From: Megachile rotundata
Taxonomy: Eukaryota; Arthropoda; Insecta; Hymenoptera; Megachilidae
Assembly (NCBI RefSeq): GCF_050947335.1
Contig: NC_134997.1
Span: forward strand, 930,001 to 994,000
DNA length: 64,000 nt
Direction: 5' to 3'
The notes beneath the pieces are model-generated. The model made no database searches. It was not told where the DNA came from and worked only from the letters and a program-made list of their open reading frames with translations. Positions 1 to 14,905 of the stretch are shown here, piece by piece. The translations under genes and the position numbers were made by a program. The first letter of the stretch is position 1; every line of letters begins with the position of its first letter.

Positions 1-1540
1 ATCACACAATCACAATCACACAATCACGATCACACAACCACAACCACACAATCACACAGTCACAATCCCACAATCACGATCACACAATCACGACCACACA
101 GTCACGATCACACAATCGCAATCACACAATCACCATCACACAATCACGATCACACAGTCACAATCACACAATCGCAATCACAATCCCACAATCACAATCA
201 CACAATCACATTCACACAATCACAATCACACAACCACAACCACACAATCCCATAGTCACAATCCCACAATCACGATCACACAATCACGACCACACAGTCA
301 CGATCACACAATCGCAATCACACAATCACAATCACACAACCACAATCACACAATCACAACCACACAATCACAATCACACAATCACAATCACACAATCACG
401 ATCACACAATCACGATCACACAATCACCATCACACAATCACGATCACAAAATCACGATCACCATCACGATCACACAATCACGATCAAGGAATCCTAATCA
501 CACAATCAGGATCACACAATCAGGATCACATAATCACGGTCACACAATCACGGTCACACAATCACGATCACACAATCACGATCACACAATCACACAATCA
601 CAATCGCAATCACACAATCACACAATCACAGTCACACAATCGCAATCACACAATCGCAATCACACAATCGCAATCACACAATCGCAATCACACAATCGCA
701 ATCATACAATCGCAATCACACAATCGCAATCACACAATCGCAATCACACAATCGCAATCACACAATCGCAATCACGATCGCACTATCACGATCGCACAAT
801 CACGATCACACAATCACGATCACAATATCACGATCACACAATAACAATCACACAGTCACACAATCACAATCACAATCACAATCACAATCACAATCACACA
901 ATCACAGTCACGATCACACAATCACACAATCACAATCCCACAATCACAATCACACAATCACAGTCACACAATCACAATCACACAATCGCACAGTCACAAT
1001 CCCACAAACACGATCACACAATCACGACCACACAGTCACAATCACACAATCGCAATCACAATCCCACAATCACAATCACACAATCACATTCACACAATCA
1101 CAATCACACAACCACAACCACACAATTCCATAGTCACAATCCCACAATCACGATCACACAATCACGACCACACAGTCACGATCACACAATCGCAATCACA
1201 CAATCACAATCACACAACCACAATCACACAATCACAACCACACAATCACAATCACACAATCACAATCACACAATCACAATCACACAATCACGATCACACA
1301 ATCACCATCACACAATCACGATCACAAAATCACGATCACAATCACGATCACACAATCACGATCAAAGAATCCTAATCACACAATCAGGATCACACAATCA
1401 GGATCACATAATCACGGTCACACAATCACGGTCACACAATCACGATCACACAATCACGATCACACAATCACACAATCACAATCACAATCACAATCACACA
1501 ATCACAATCACACAATCACAATCACACAATCACACAATCG
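1..1540. repeat. Two A1 units, cut by the left window edge
   Basis: A1 anchors near 491 (as AAGGAATCC, the only such variant) and 1369. An alpha run of about ten units lies near 637-775. Private variants shared with the distant copy at 23.2-24.5 kb are CGATCACCATCACG before the first anchor and AATATCACG/ACAATAACAATC near 830-845. CCCATAGTC is at 249; the second copy is mutated to TTCCATAGTC near 1127. Confidence 0.85.
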
Positions 1541-2460
1541 CAGTCACACAATCGCAATCACACAATCGCAATCACACAACCGCAATGACACAATCGCAAT
1601 CACACAATCGCAATCACACAATCGCAATCACACAATCGCAATCAGACAATCGTAATCACACAATCACGACCACACAGTCACGATCACACAATCGCAATCA
1701 CACAATCACAATCACACAACCACAATCACACAATCACAACCACACAATCACAATCACACAATCACAATCACACAATCACGATCACACAATCACGATCACA
1801 CAATCACCATCACACAATCACGATCACAAAATCACGATCACAATCACGATCACACAATCACGATCAAAGAATCCTAATCACACAATCAGGATCACACAAT
1901 CAGGATCACATAATCACGGTCACACAATCACGGTCACACAATCACGATCACACAATCACACAATCACAATCACAATCACAATCACACAATCACAATCACA
2001 CAATCGCAATCACACAATCACACAATCACAGTCACACAATCGCAATCACACAATCGCAATCACACAACCGCAATGACACAATCGCAATCACACAATCGCA
2101 ATCACACAATCGCAATCACACAATCGCAATCAGACAATCGTAATCACACAATCGCAATCACACAATCGCAATCACACAATCGCAATCACACAATCGCAAT
2201 CACACAATCGCAATCACACAATCGCAATCACACAATCGCAATCACACAATCGCAATCACACAATCGCAATCACACAATCGCAATCACACAATCGCAATCA
2301 CACAATCGCAATCACACAATCGCAATCACACAATCGCAATCACACAATCGCAATCACACAATCGCAATCACACAATCGCAATCACACAATCGCAATCTCA
2401 CAATCGCAATCACACAATCGCAATCACACAATCAAACAATCACACAATCAAACAATCCCA
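1541..2460. repeat. About 490-500-bp tandem duplication ending in a long alpha array
   Basis: The A1 anchors at 1369 and 1871 are 502 bp apart, and the rare GCAATGACACAATCG variant appears at both 1582 and 2070, so a block of roughly half a kilobase is repeated in tandem. The second copy runs into about 25 alpha units ending near 2430, followed by an AATCAAACAATC doublet. The relative at 24.4-25.0 kb has only one copy of the duplicated block. Confidence 0.8.
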
Positions 2461-2890
2461 CAATCACGATCGCACAATCACGATCGCACAATCACGATCG
2501 CACAATCACGATCGCACAATCACGATCGCACAACCACGATCGCACAATCACGATCGCACAATCACGATCGCACAATCACGATCGCACAATCACGATCACA
2601 CAATCACGATCACACAATCACGAACACACAATCACGATCGCACGCAAACACGCAACCACACAATCACACAGTCACAATCCCACAATCACGATCACACAAT
2701 CACGACCACACAGTCACAATCACACAATTGCAATCACAATCCCACAATCACAATCACACAATCACAGTCAGACAATCACAATCACACAACCACAACCACA
2801 CAATCACACAGTCACAATCCCACAATCACGATCGCACAATCACCATCGCACAATCACGATCGCACAACCACGATCGCACAATCACGATCA
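2461..2890. repeat. Gamma junction module, copy 1
   Basis: Nine gamma units with CGATCG at 2467 to 2579 every 14 bp; the sixth carries CAACCACG. Then come a CACGAACACAC variant, a distinctive GCACGCAAACACGCAACC patch near 2640, TTGCAATCACAATCCC near 2727 and a short second gamma cluster with CACCATCGC. The same order occurs at 25.0 kb and, shortened, at 32.0 kb. Confidence 0.85.
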
Positions 2891-4140
2891 CACAATCACG
2901 ATCACACAATCACAATCACACAATCACAATCACACAATCACAATCACACAATCACAATCACACAATCACGACCACACAATCACGACCACACAATCACGAT
3001 CACACAATCACGATCACACTATCACGATCACACAATCACGATCACACAATCACGATCACCCAATCACGATCACACAATCACGGTCACACAATCACGATCA
3101 CACAATCACGATCAAACAATCACACAATCACAATCACAATCACAATCACATAATCACAATCACACAATCACGATCAAACAATCACGATCACACAATCACG
3201 ATCACACAATCACGATCACACAATCACGATCAAACAATCACGATCACACAATCACGATCACACAATCACGATCACACAATAACGATCACACAATCACGAT
3301 CACACAATCACGATCACACAATCACGATCACACAATCACGATCACACAATCACGATCACACAATCACGATCACACAATCACGATCACACAATCAGGATCA
3401 CACAATCACGATCACACAATCGCGATCACACAATCACACAATCACAATCACAATCACAATCACATAATCACGATCACACAATCACGGTCACACAATCACG
3501 ATCAAACAATCACGATCACACAATCACGATCACACAATCACGATCACACAATCACGATCAAACAATCACGATCACACAATCACGATCACACAATCACGAT
3601 CACACAATAACGATCACACAATCACGATCACACAATCACGATCAAACAATCACGATCACACAATCACGATCACACAATCACGATCACACAATCACGATCA
3701 AACAATCACGATCACACAATCACGATCACACAATCACGATCACACAATAACGATCACACAATCACGATCACACAATCACGATCACACAATCACGATCACA
3801 CAATCACGATCACACAATCACGATCACACAATCGCGATCACACAATCACGACCACACAATCACACAGTCACAATCCCACAATCACGATCACACAATCACG
3901 ATCACACAATCACGATCACACAATCACGATCACACAATCACGATCACACAATCACGGTCACACAATCACGATCACACAATCACGATCACACAATCACGAT
4001 CACACAATCACGATCACACAATCACGATCACACAATCACGACCACACAATCACACAGTCACGATCCCACAATCACGATCACACAATCACGACCACACAGT
4101 CACAATCACACAGTCACAATCACACAATCACCATCACACA
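2880..4140. repeat. Beta-rich tract, copy 1
   Basis: Mostly beta units with scattered GATCAAAC variants. ACAATAACGATC variants lie near 3287, 3607 and 3747, the last two 140 bp (ten units) apart. Hexamer tracts of four to five units lie near 3125 and 3440. One isolated delta-like unit occurs near 3058. The relative is at 26.29-27.36 kb. Confidence 0.8.
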
Positions 4141-4740
4141 TTCACGATCACACAATCACGATCACACAATCACGATCACACAATCACGATCACACAATCA
4201 CCATCACACAATCACGATCACAAAATCACGATCACAATCACGATTACACAATCACGATCAAAGAATCCTAATCACACAATCAGGATCACACAATCACGAT
4301 CACATAATCGGTCACACAATCACGGTCACACAATCGCGATCACACAATCACGATCACACAATCACGATCACACAATCACGATCACATAATCACATAATCA
4401 CACAATCACAATCACAATCACAATCACATAATCACAATCACACAATCACAATCACACAATCACCATCAAACAATCACAATCACACAATCACAGTCACACA
4501 ATCGCAATCACACAATCGCAATCACACAATCGCAATCACACAATCGCAATCACACAATCGCAATCACACAATCGCAATCACACAATCGCAATCACACAAT
4601 CGCAATCACACAATCGCAATCACACAATCGCAATCACACAATCGCAATCACACAATCGCAATCACACAATCGCAATCACACAATCGCAATCACACAATCG
4701 CAATCTCACAATCGCAATCACACAATCGCAATCACGATCG
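4141..4740. repeat. A2 unit (anchor 4265)
   Basis: GATTACAC leads into the anchor, then the shortened TAATCGGTC, a double ACATAATC, a hexamer tract, CACCATCAAAC and about 16 alpha units. It ends with the CTCACAATCGC variant and GATCGCACTATC, the usual A2 exit. Confidence 0.85.
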
Positions 4741-6480
4741 CACTATCACGACCGCACAATCACGATCACACAATCACGATCACACAATCACGATCACACA
4801 ATCACAATCACACAGTCACACAATCACAATCACAATCACAATCACAATCACACAATCACAGTCACGATCACACAATCACACAATCACAATCCCACAATCA
4901 CAATCACACAATCACAATCACACAATCGCACAGTCACAATCCCACAATCACAATCACACCATCACATTCACACAATCACAATCACACAACCACAACCACA
5001 CAATCCCATAGTCACAATCCCACAATCACGATCACACAATCACGACCACACAGTCACGATCACACAATCGCAATCACACAATCACAATCACACAACCACA
5101 ATCACACAATCACAACCACACAATCACAATCACACAATCACAATCACACAATCACGATCACACAATCACGATCACACAATCACCATCACACAATCACGAT
5201 CACAAAATCACGACCACAATCACGATCACACAATCACGATCAAAGAATCCTAATCACACAATCAGGATCACACAATCAGGATCACATAATCACGGTCACA
5301 CAATCACGGTCACACAATCACGATCACACAATCACGATCACACAATCACACAATCACAATCACAATCACAATCACACAATCACAATCACACAATCGCAAT
5401 CACACAATCACACAATCACAGTCACACAATCGCAATCACACAACCGCAATCACACAATCGCAATCACACAATCGCAATCACACAATCGCAATCACACAAT
5501 CGCAATCACACAATCGCAATCACACAATCGCAATCACACAATCGCAATCACGATCGCACTATCACGATCGCACAATCACGATCACACAATCACGATCACA
5601 CAATCACGATCACACAATCACAATCACACAGTCACACAATCACAATCACAATCACAATCACAATCACAATCACAATCACACAATCACAGTCACGATCACA
5701 CAATCACACAATCACAATCCCACAATCACAATCACACAGTCACAGTCACACAATCACAATCTCACAATCGCACAGTCACAATCCCACAATCACGATCACA
5801 CAATCACGACCACACAGTCACAATCACACAATCGCAATCACAATCCCACAATCACAATCACACAATCACATTCACACAATCACAATCACACAACCACAAC
5901 CACACAATCCCATAGTCACAATCCCACAATCACGATCACACAATCACGACCACACAGTCACGATCACACAATCGCAATCACACAATCACAATCACACAAC
6001 CACAATCACACAATCACAACCACACAATCACAATCACACAATCACAATCACACAATCACGATCACACAATCACGATCACACAATCACCATCACACAATCA
6101 CGATCACAAAATCACGACCACAATCACGATCACACAATCACGATCAAAGAATCCTAATCACACAATCAGGATCACACAGTCAGGATCACATAATCACGGT
6201 CACACAATCACGGTCACACAATCACGATCACACAATCACGATCACACAATCACGGTCACACAATCACGATCACACAATCACGATCACACAATCACACAAT
6301 CACAATCACAATCACAATCACACAATCACAATCACACAATCGCAATCACACAATCGCAATCACACAATCGCAATCACACAATCGCAATCACACAATCGCA
6401 ATCACACAATCGCAATCACACAATCGCAATCACACAATCGCAACCACACAATCGCAATCACACAATCGCAATCACGATCG
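4741..6480. repeat. Two A1 units (anchors 5247 and 6151)
   Basis: Anchors are 904 bp apart. Each unit has a hexamer tract, CACAATCGCACAGTC, CACATTCAC, CCCATAGTC, ACAAAATCACGACC, the anchor and an alpha run of about nine to eleven units. The second anchor is followed by CACAGTCAGGATC, a variant shared with 12,191, 13,839, 17,716 and 29,342. Confidence 0.85.
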
Positions 6481-7215
6481 CACTATCACGATCACACAAT
6501 CACGGTCACACAATCACGATCACACAATCACGATCACACAATCACACAATCACAATCACAATCACAATCACATAATCACAATCACACAATCACGATCAAA
6601 CAATCACGATCACACAATCACGATCACACAATCACGATCACACAATCACGATCAAACAATCACGATCACACAATCACGATCACACAATCACGATCACACA
6701 ATCACGATCACACAATCACCATCACACAATCACGATCACAAAATCACGATCACAATCACGATTACACAATCACGATCAAAGAATCCTAATCACACAATCA
6801 CGATCACATAATCGGTCACACAATCACGGTCACACAATCACGATCACACAATCACGATCACACAATCACGATCACATAATCACATAATCACACAATCACA
6901 ATCACAATCACAATCACATAATCACAATCACACAATCACAATCACACAATCACCATCAAACATTCACAATCACACAATCACAGTCACACAATCGCAATCA
7001 CACAATCGCAATCACACAATCGCAATCACACAATCGCAATCACACAATCGCAATCACACAATCGCAATCACACAATCGCAATCACACAATCGCAATCACA
7101 CAATCGCAATCACACAATCGCAATCACACAATCGCAATCACACAATCGCAATCACACAATCGCCATCACACAATCGCAATCTCACAATCGCAATCACACA
7201 ATCGCAATCACGATC
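6481..7215. repeat. A2 unit (anchor 6783)
   Basis: Beta units and a hexamer tract lead into GATTACAC and the anchor. The unit lacks the CAGGATCACACAATC segment that other A2 copies have between anchor and TAATCGGTC. CACCATCAAACATTC precedes about 15 alpha units, one with TCGCCATC. It exits through CTCACAATCGC. Confidence 0.85.
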
Positions 7216-8372
7216 GCACTATCACGATCGCACAATCACGATCACACAATCACGATCACACAATCACGATCACACAATCACAATCACACAGTCACACAAT
7301 CACAATCACAATCACAATCACAATCACACAATCACAGTCACGATCACACAATCACACAATCACAATCCCACAATCACAATCACACAATCACAGTCACACA
7401 ATCACAATCTCACAATCGCACAGTCACAATCCCACAATCACGATCACACAATCACTACCACACAGTCACAATCACACAATCGCAATCACAATCCCACAAT
7501 CGCAATCACACAATCACATTCACACAATCACAATCACACAACCACAACCACACAATCCCATAGTCACAATCCCACAATCACGATCACACAATCATGACCA
7601 CACAGTCACGATCACACAATCGCAATCACACAATCACAATCACACAACTACAATTACACAATCACAACCACACAATCACAATCACACAATCACAATCACA
7701 CAATCACGATCACACAATCACGATCACACAATCACCATCACACAATCACGATCACAAAATCACGACCACAATCACGATCACACAATCACGATCAAAGAAT
7801 CCTAATCACACAATCAGGATCACACAATCAGGATCACATAATCACGGTCACACAATCACGGTCACACAATCACGATCACACAATCACGATCACACAATCA
7901 CACAATCACAATCACAATCACAATCACAATCACACAATCACAATCACACAATCGCAATCACACAATCACACAATCACAGTCACACAATCGCAATCACACA
8001 ATCGCAATCACACAATCGCAATCACACAATCGCAATCACACAATCGCAATCACACAATCGCAATCACGATCGCACTATCACGATCGCACAATCACGATCA
8101 CACAATCACGATCACACAATCACGATCACACAATCACAATCACACAGTCACACAATCACAATCACAATCACAATCACAATCACACAATCACAGTCACGAT
8201 CACACAATCACACAATCACAATCCCACAATCACAATCACACAATCACAGTCACACAATCACAATCTCACAATCGCACAGTCACAATCCCACAATCACGAT
8301 CACACAATCACGACCACACAGTCACAATCACACAATCGCAATCACAATCCCACAATCACAATCACACAATCA
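7216..8372. repeat. A1 unit with CATGACC and CTACAATTAC variants (anchor 7799)
   Basis: Shows CACTACCAC near 7454, ATG at 7594 in CATGACC, and CAACTACAATTAC near 7648. The last pair recurs only at 9254/9307; the copies at 15.28, 19.15 and 30.80 kb have CTACAATCAC. The right end of the long match with 23.2-31.6 kb falls at the CACATTC near 8371. Confidence 0.8.
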
Positions 8373-10250
8373 CATTCACACAATCACAATCACACAACCA
8401 CAACCACACAATCCCATAGTCACAATCCCACAATCACGATCACACAATCACGACCACACAGTCACGATCACACAATCGCAATCACACAATCACAATCACA
8501 CAACCACAATCACACAATCACAACCACACAATCACAATCACACAATCACAATCACACAATCACGATCACACAGTCACACAATCACAATCACAATCACAAT
8601 CACAATCACACAATCACAGTCACGATCACACAATCACACAATCACAATCCCACAATCACAATCACACAATCACAATCACACAATCGCACAGTCACAATCC
8701 CACAATCACAATCACACCATCACATTCACACAATCACAATCACACAACCACAACCACACAATCCCATAGTCACAATCCCACAATCACGATCACACAATCA
8801 CGACCACACAGTCACGATCACACAATCGCAATCACACAATCACAATCACACAACCACAATCACACAATCACAACCACACAATCACAATCACACAATCACA
8901 ATCACACAATCACGATCACACAATCACGATCACACAATCACCATCACACAATCACGATCACAAAATCACGACCACAATCACGATCACACAATCACGATCA
9001 AAGAATCCTAATCACACAATCAGGATCACACAATCAGGATCACATAATCACGGTCACACAATCACGGTCACACAATCACGATCACACAATCACGATCACA
9101 CAATCACACAATCACAATCACAATCACAATCACACAATCACAATCACACAATCGCAATCACACAATCACACAATCACATTCACACAATCACAATCACACA
9201 ACCACAACCACACAATCCCATAGTCACAATCCCACAATCACGATCACACAATCATGACCACACAGTCACGATCACACAATCGCAATCACACAATCACAAT
9301 CACACAACTACAATTACACAATCACAACCACACAATCACAATCACACAATCACAATCACACAATCACGATCACACAATCACGATCACACAATCACCATCA
9401 CACAATCACGGTCACAAAATCACGACCACAATCACGATCACACAATCACGATCAAAGAATCCTAATCACACAATCAGGATCACACAATCAGGATCACATA
9501 ATCACGGTCACACAATCACGGTCACACAATCACGATCACACAATCACGATCACACAATCACACAATCACAATCACAATCACAATCACAATCACACAATCA
9601 CAATCACACAATCGCAATCACACAATCACACAATCACAGTCACACAATCGCAATCACACAATCGCAATCACACAATCGCAATCACACAATCGCAATCACA
9701 CAATCGCAATCACACAATCGCAATCACACAATCGCAATCACACAATCGCAATCACGATCGCACTATCACGATCGCACAATCACGATCACACAATCACGAT
9801 CACACAATCACGATCACACAATCACAATCACACAGTCACACAATCACAATCACAATCACAATCACAATCACACAATCACAGTCACGATCACACAATCACA
9901 CAATCACAATCCCACAATCACAATCACACAATCACAGTCACACAATCACAATCTCACAATCGCACAGTCACAATCCCACAATCACGATCACACAATCACG
10001 ACCACACAGTCACAATCACACAATCGCAATCACAATCCCACAATCACAATCACACAATCACATTCACACAATCACAATCACACAACCACAACCACACAAT
10101 CCCATAGTCACAATCCCACAATCACGATCACACAATCACGACCACACAGTCACGATCACACAATCGCAATCACACAATCACAATCGCACAACCACAATCA
10201 CACAATCACAACCACACAATCACAATCACACAATCACAATCACACAATCA
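8373..10250. repeat. A1 units with a short 454-bp spacing (anchors 9005 and 9459)
   Basis: CCCATAGTC landmarks lie near 8411, 8763 and 9217, so partial units are packed closer than usual. The second anchor belongs to a copy of the CATGACC/CTACAATTAC unit described just upstream, about 1,660 bp away from it. A hexamer tract and IPQ-like CACACCATCACATTC patch near 8715 are also present near 4955 and 11,005. Confidence 0.75.
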
Positions 10251-10850
10251 CGATCACACAATCACGATCACACAATCACGGTCACACAATCACGATCACA
10301 CAATCACGATCACACAATCACACAATCACAATCACAATCACAATCACATAATCACAATCACACAATCACGATCAAACAATCACGATCACACAATCACGAT
10401 CACACAATCAGGATCACACAATCACGATCAAACAATCACGACCACACAATCACGATCACACAATCACGATCACACAATCACGGTCACACAATCACGATCA
10501 CACAATCACGATCACACAATCACTCAATCACAATCACAATCACAATCACATAATCACAATCACACAATCACGATCAAACAATCACGATCACACAATCACG
10601 ATCACACAATCACGATCAAACAATCACGATCACACAATCACGATCACACAATCACGATCACACAATAACGATCACACAATCACGATCACACAATCACGAT
10701 CACACAATCACGATCACACAATCACGATCACACAATCACGATCACACAATCACGATCACACAATCACGATCACACAATCACGATCACACAATCACGATCA
10801 CAGAATCACGATCACACAATCACGATCACACAATCACGATCACACAATCA
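10251..10850. repeat. Beta-rich tract, copy 2
   Basis: Beta units with CACGGTC, GGATCAC and GATCAAAC variants. The rare CACACAATCACTCAATCAC is near 10,520 and CACAGAATCACG near 10,800. Both markers recur together near 16,024/16,311 and 20,388/20,665, so these three tracts share descent. Confidence 0.8.
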
Positions 10851-12525
10851 CAATCACACAGTCACACAATCACAATCACAATCACAATCACAATCACACA
10901 ATCACAGTCACGATCACACAATCACACAATCACAATCCCACAATCACAATCACACAATCACAATCACACAATCGCACAGTCACAATCCCACAATCACAAT
11001 CACACCATCACATTCACACAATCACAATCACACAACCACAACCACACAATCCCATAGTCACAATCCCACAATCACGATCACACAATCACGACCACACAGT
11101 CACGATCACACAATCGCAATCACACAATCACAATCACACAACCACAATCACACAATCACAACCACACAATCACAATCACACAATCACAATCACACAATCA
11201 CGATCACACAATCACGATCACACAATCACCATCACACAATCACGATCACAAAATCACGACCACAATCACGATCACACAATCACGATCAAAGAATCCTAAT
11301 CACACAATCAGGATCACACAATCAGGATCACATAATCACGGTCACACAATCACGGTCACACAATCACGATCACACAATCACGATCACACAATCACACAAT
11401 CACAATCACAATCACAATCACACAATCACAATCACACAATCGCAATCACACAATCACACAATCACAGTCACACAATCGCAATCACACAACCGCAATCACA
11501 CAATCGCAATCACACAATCGCAATCACACAATCGCAATCACACAATCGCAATCACACAATCGCAATCACACAATCGCAATCACACAATCGCAATCACGAT
11601 CGCACTATCACGATCGCACAATCACGATCACACAATCACGATCACACAATCACGATCACACAATCACAATCACACAGTCACACAATCACAATCACAATCA
11701 CAATCACAATCACAATCACACAATCACAGTCACGATCACACAATCACACAATCACAATCCCACAATCACAATCACACAATCACAGTCACACAATCACAAT
11801 CTCACAATCGCACAGTCACAATCCCACAATCACGATCACACAATCACGACCACACAGTCACAATCACACAATCGCAATCACAATCCCACAATCACAATCA
11901 CACAATCACATTCACACAATCACAATCACACAACCACAACCACACAATCCCATAGTCACAATCCCACAATCACGATCACACAATCACGACCACACAGTCA
12001 CGATCACACAATCGCAATCACACAATCACAATCACACAACCACAATCACACAATCACAACCACACAATCACAATCACACAATCACAATCACACAATCACG
12101 ATCACACAATCACGATCACACAATCACCATCACACAATCACGATCACAAAATCACGACCACAATCACGATCACACAATCACGATCAAAGAATCCTAATCA
12201 CACAATCAGGATCACACAGTCAGGATCACATAATCACGGTCACACAATCACGGTCACACAATCACGATCACACAATCACGATCACACAATCACGGTCACA
12301 CAATCACGATCACACAATCACGATCACACAATCACACAATCACAATCACAATCACAATCACACAATCACAATCACACAATCGCAATCACACAATCGCAAT
12401 CACACAATCGCAATCACACAATCGCAATCACACAATCGCAATCACACAATCGCAATCACACAATCGCAATCACACAATCGCAATCACACAATCGCAATCA
12501 CACAATCGCAATCACGATCGCACTA
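10851..12525. repeat. Two A1 units (anchors 11293 and 12191)
   Basis: Landmark for landmark the same as the pair at 4.74-6.48 kb, displaced by about 6,040-6,046 bp. It carries the same CACACCATCACATTC patch, the same CAACCGCAATC start of the first alpha run and the same CACAGTCAGGATC after the second anchor. Confidence 0.85.
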
Positions 12526-13260
12526 TCACGATCACACAATCACGGTCACACAATCACGATCACACAATCACGATCACACAATCACACAATCACAATCACA
12601 ATCACAATCACATAATCACAATCACACAATCACGATCAAACAATCACGATCACACAATCACGATCACACAATCACGATCACACAATCACGATCAAACAAT
12701 CACGATCACACAATCACGATCACACAATCACGATCACACAATCACGATCACACAATCACCATCACACAATCACGATCACAAAATCACGATCACAATCACG
12801 ATTACACAATCACGATCAAAGAATCCTAATCACACAATCAGGATCACACAATCACGATCACATAATCGGTCACACAATCACGGTCACACAATCACGATCA
12901 CACAATCACGATCACACAATCACGATCACATAATCACATAATCACACAATCACAATCACAATCACAATCACATAATCACAATCACACAATCACAATCACA
13001 CAATCACCATCAAACATTCACAATCACACAATCACAGTCACACAATCGCAATCACACAATCGCAATCACACAATCGCAATCACACAATCGCAATCACACA
13101 ATCGCAATCACACAATCGCAATCACACAATCGCAATCACACAATCGCAATCACACAATCGCAATCACACAATCGCAATCACACAATCGCAATCACACAAT
13201 CGCAATCACACAATCGCAATCTCACAATCGCAATCACACAATCGCAATCACGAAGGCACT
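12526..13260. repeat. A2 unit carrying CGAAGG (anchor 12823)
   Basis: Same order as the A2 unit at 6.48-7.22 kb with a displacement of exactly 6,040 bp at the anchor. Its exit reads CACGAAGGCACTATC (CGAAGG at 13251) where most A2 copies read CGATCGCACTATC. This private variant is shared only with 14,898 and 18,762. Confidence 0.85.
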
Positions 13261-14180
13261 ATCACGATCGCACAATCACGATCACACAATCACGATCACA
13301 CAATCACGATCACACAATCACAATCACACAGTCACACAATCACAATCACAATCACAATCACAATCACACAATCACAGTCACGACCACACAATCACACAAT
13401 CACAATCCCACAATCACAATCACACAATCACAGTCACACAATCACAATCTCACAATCGCACAGTCACAATCCCACAATCACGATCACACAATCACTACCA
13501 CACAGTCACAATCACACAATCGCAATCACAATCCCACAATCACAATCACACAATCACATTCACACAATCACAATCACACAACCACAACCACACAATCCCA
13601 TAGTCACAATCCCACAATCACGATCACACAATCACGACCACACAGTCACGATCACACAATCGCAATCACACAATCACAATCACACAACCACAATCACACA
13701 ATCACAACCACACAATCACAATCACACAATCACAATCACACAATCACGATCACACAATCACGATCACACAATCACCATCACACAATCACGATCACAAAAT
13801 CACGACCACAATCACGATCACACAATCACGATCAAAGAATCCTAATCACACAATCAGGATCACACAGTCAGGATCACATAATCACGGTCACACAATCACG
13901 GTCACACAATCACGATCACACAATCACGATCACACAATCACGGTCACACAATCACGATCACACAATCACGATCACACAATCACACAATCACAATCACAAT
14001 CACAATCACACAATCACAATCACACAATCGCAATCACACAATCGCAATCACACAATCGCAATCACACAATCGCAATCACACAATCGCAATCACACAATCG
14101 CAATCACACAATCGCAATCACACAATCGCAATCACACAATCGCAATCACACAATCGCAATCACACAATCGCAATCACGAT
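13261..14180. repeat. A1 unit (anchor 13839), first copy boundary of a 1,647-bp tandem duplication
   Basis: The anchor lies 1,648 bp after the one at 12191 and 1,647 bp before the one at 15486. CACTACCAC is near 13,494 and CAGTCAGGATC follows the anchor. CATGACC is absent: this copy keeps CACGACC. Confidence 0.8.
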
Positions 14181-14905
14181 CGCACTATCACGATCACACA
14201 ATCACGGTCACACAATCACGATCACACAATCACGATCACACAATCACACAATCACAATCACAATCACAATCACATAATCACAATCACACAATCACGATCA
14301 AACAATCACGATCACACAATCACGATCACACAATCACGATCACACAATCACGATCAAACAATCACGATCACACAATCACGATCACACAATCACGATCACA
14401 CAATCACGATCACACAATCACCATCACACAATCACGATCACAAAATCACGATAAAATCACGATTACACAATCACGATCAAAGAATCCTAATCACACAATC
14501 AGGATCACACAATCACGATCACATAATCGGTCACACAATCACGGTCACACAATCACGATCACACAATCACGATCACACAATCACGATCACATAATCACAT
14601 AATCACACAATCACAATCACAATCACAATCACATAATCACAATCACACAATCACAATCACACAATCACCATCAAACATTCACAATCACACAATCACAGTC
14701 ACACAATCGCAATCACACAATCGCAATCACACAATCGCAATCACACAATCGCAATCACACAATCGCAATCACACAATCGCAATCACACAATCGCAATCAC
14801 ACAATCGCAATCACACAATCGCAATCACACAATCGCAATCACACAATCGCAATCACACAATCGCAATCTCACAATCGCAATCACACAATCGCAATCACGA
14901 AGGCA
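14181..14905. repeat. A2 unit (anchor 14484) with a one-base phase slip
   Basis: Second copy of the CGAAGG unit (CGAAGG at 14898). Near 14,450 the text reads CACGATAAAATCACG instead of CACGATCACAATCACG, a net loss of one base. This is one of the few places where the 14-bp register is broken by a non-multiple of the sub-units. Confidence 0.8.

Larger units (their letters stand above)
150..8372. repeat. Segmental duplication I, left copy (about 8.2 kb)
   Basis: Pairs with about 23,223-31,608. Anchor displacement is 23,073 bp at 491/23564 and 1369/24442, 23,219 at 4265/27484, 23,191 at 5247/28438 and 6151/29342, 23,179 at 6783/29962 and 23,207 at 7799/31006. Private variants (AATATCACG, GCAATGACAC, GCACGCAAACACGCAACC, 140-bp-spaced ACAATAACG) are shared. 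The left copy has an extra 490-500-bp tandem repeat. Confidence 0.85.
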
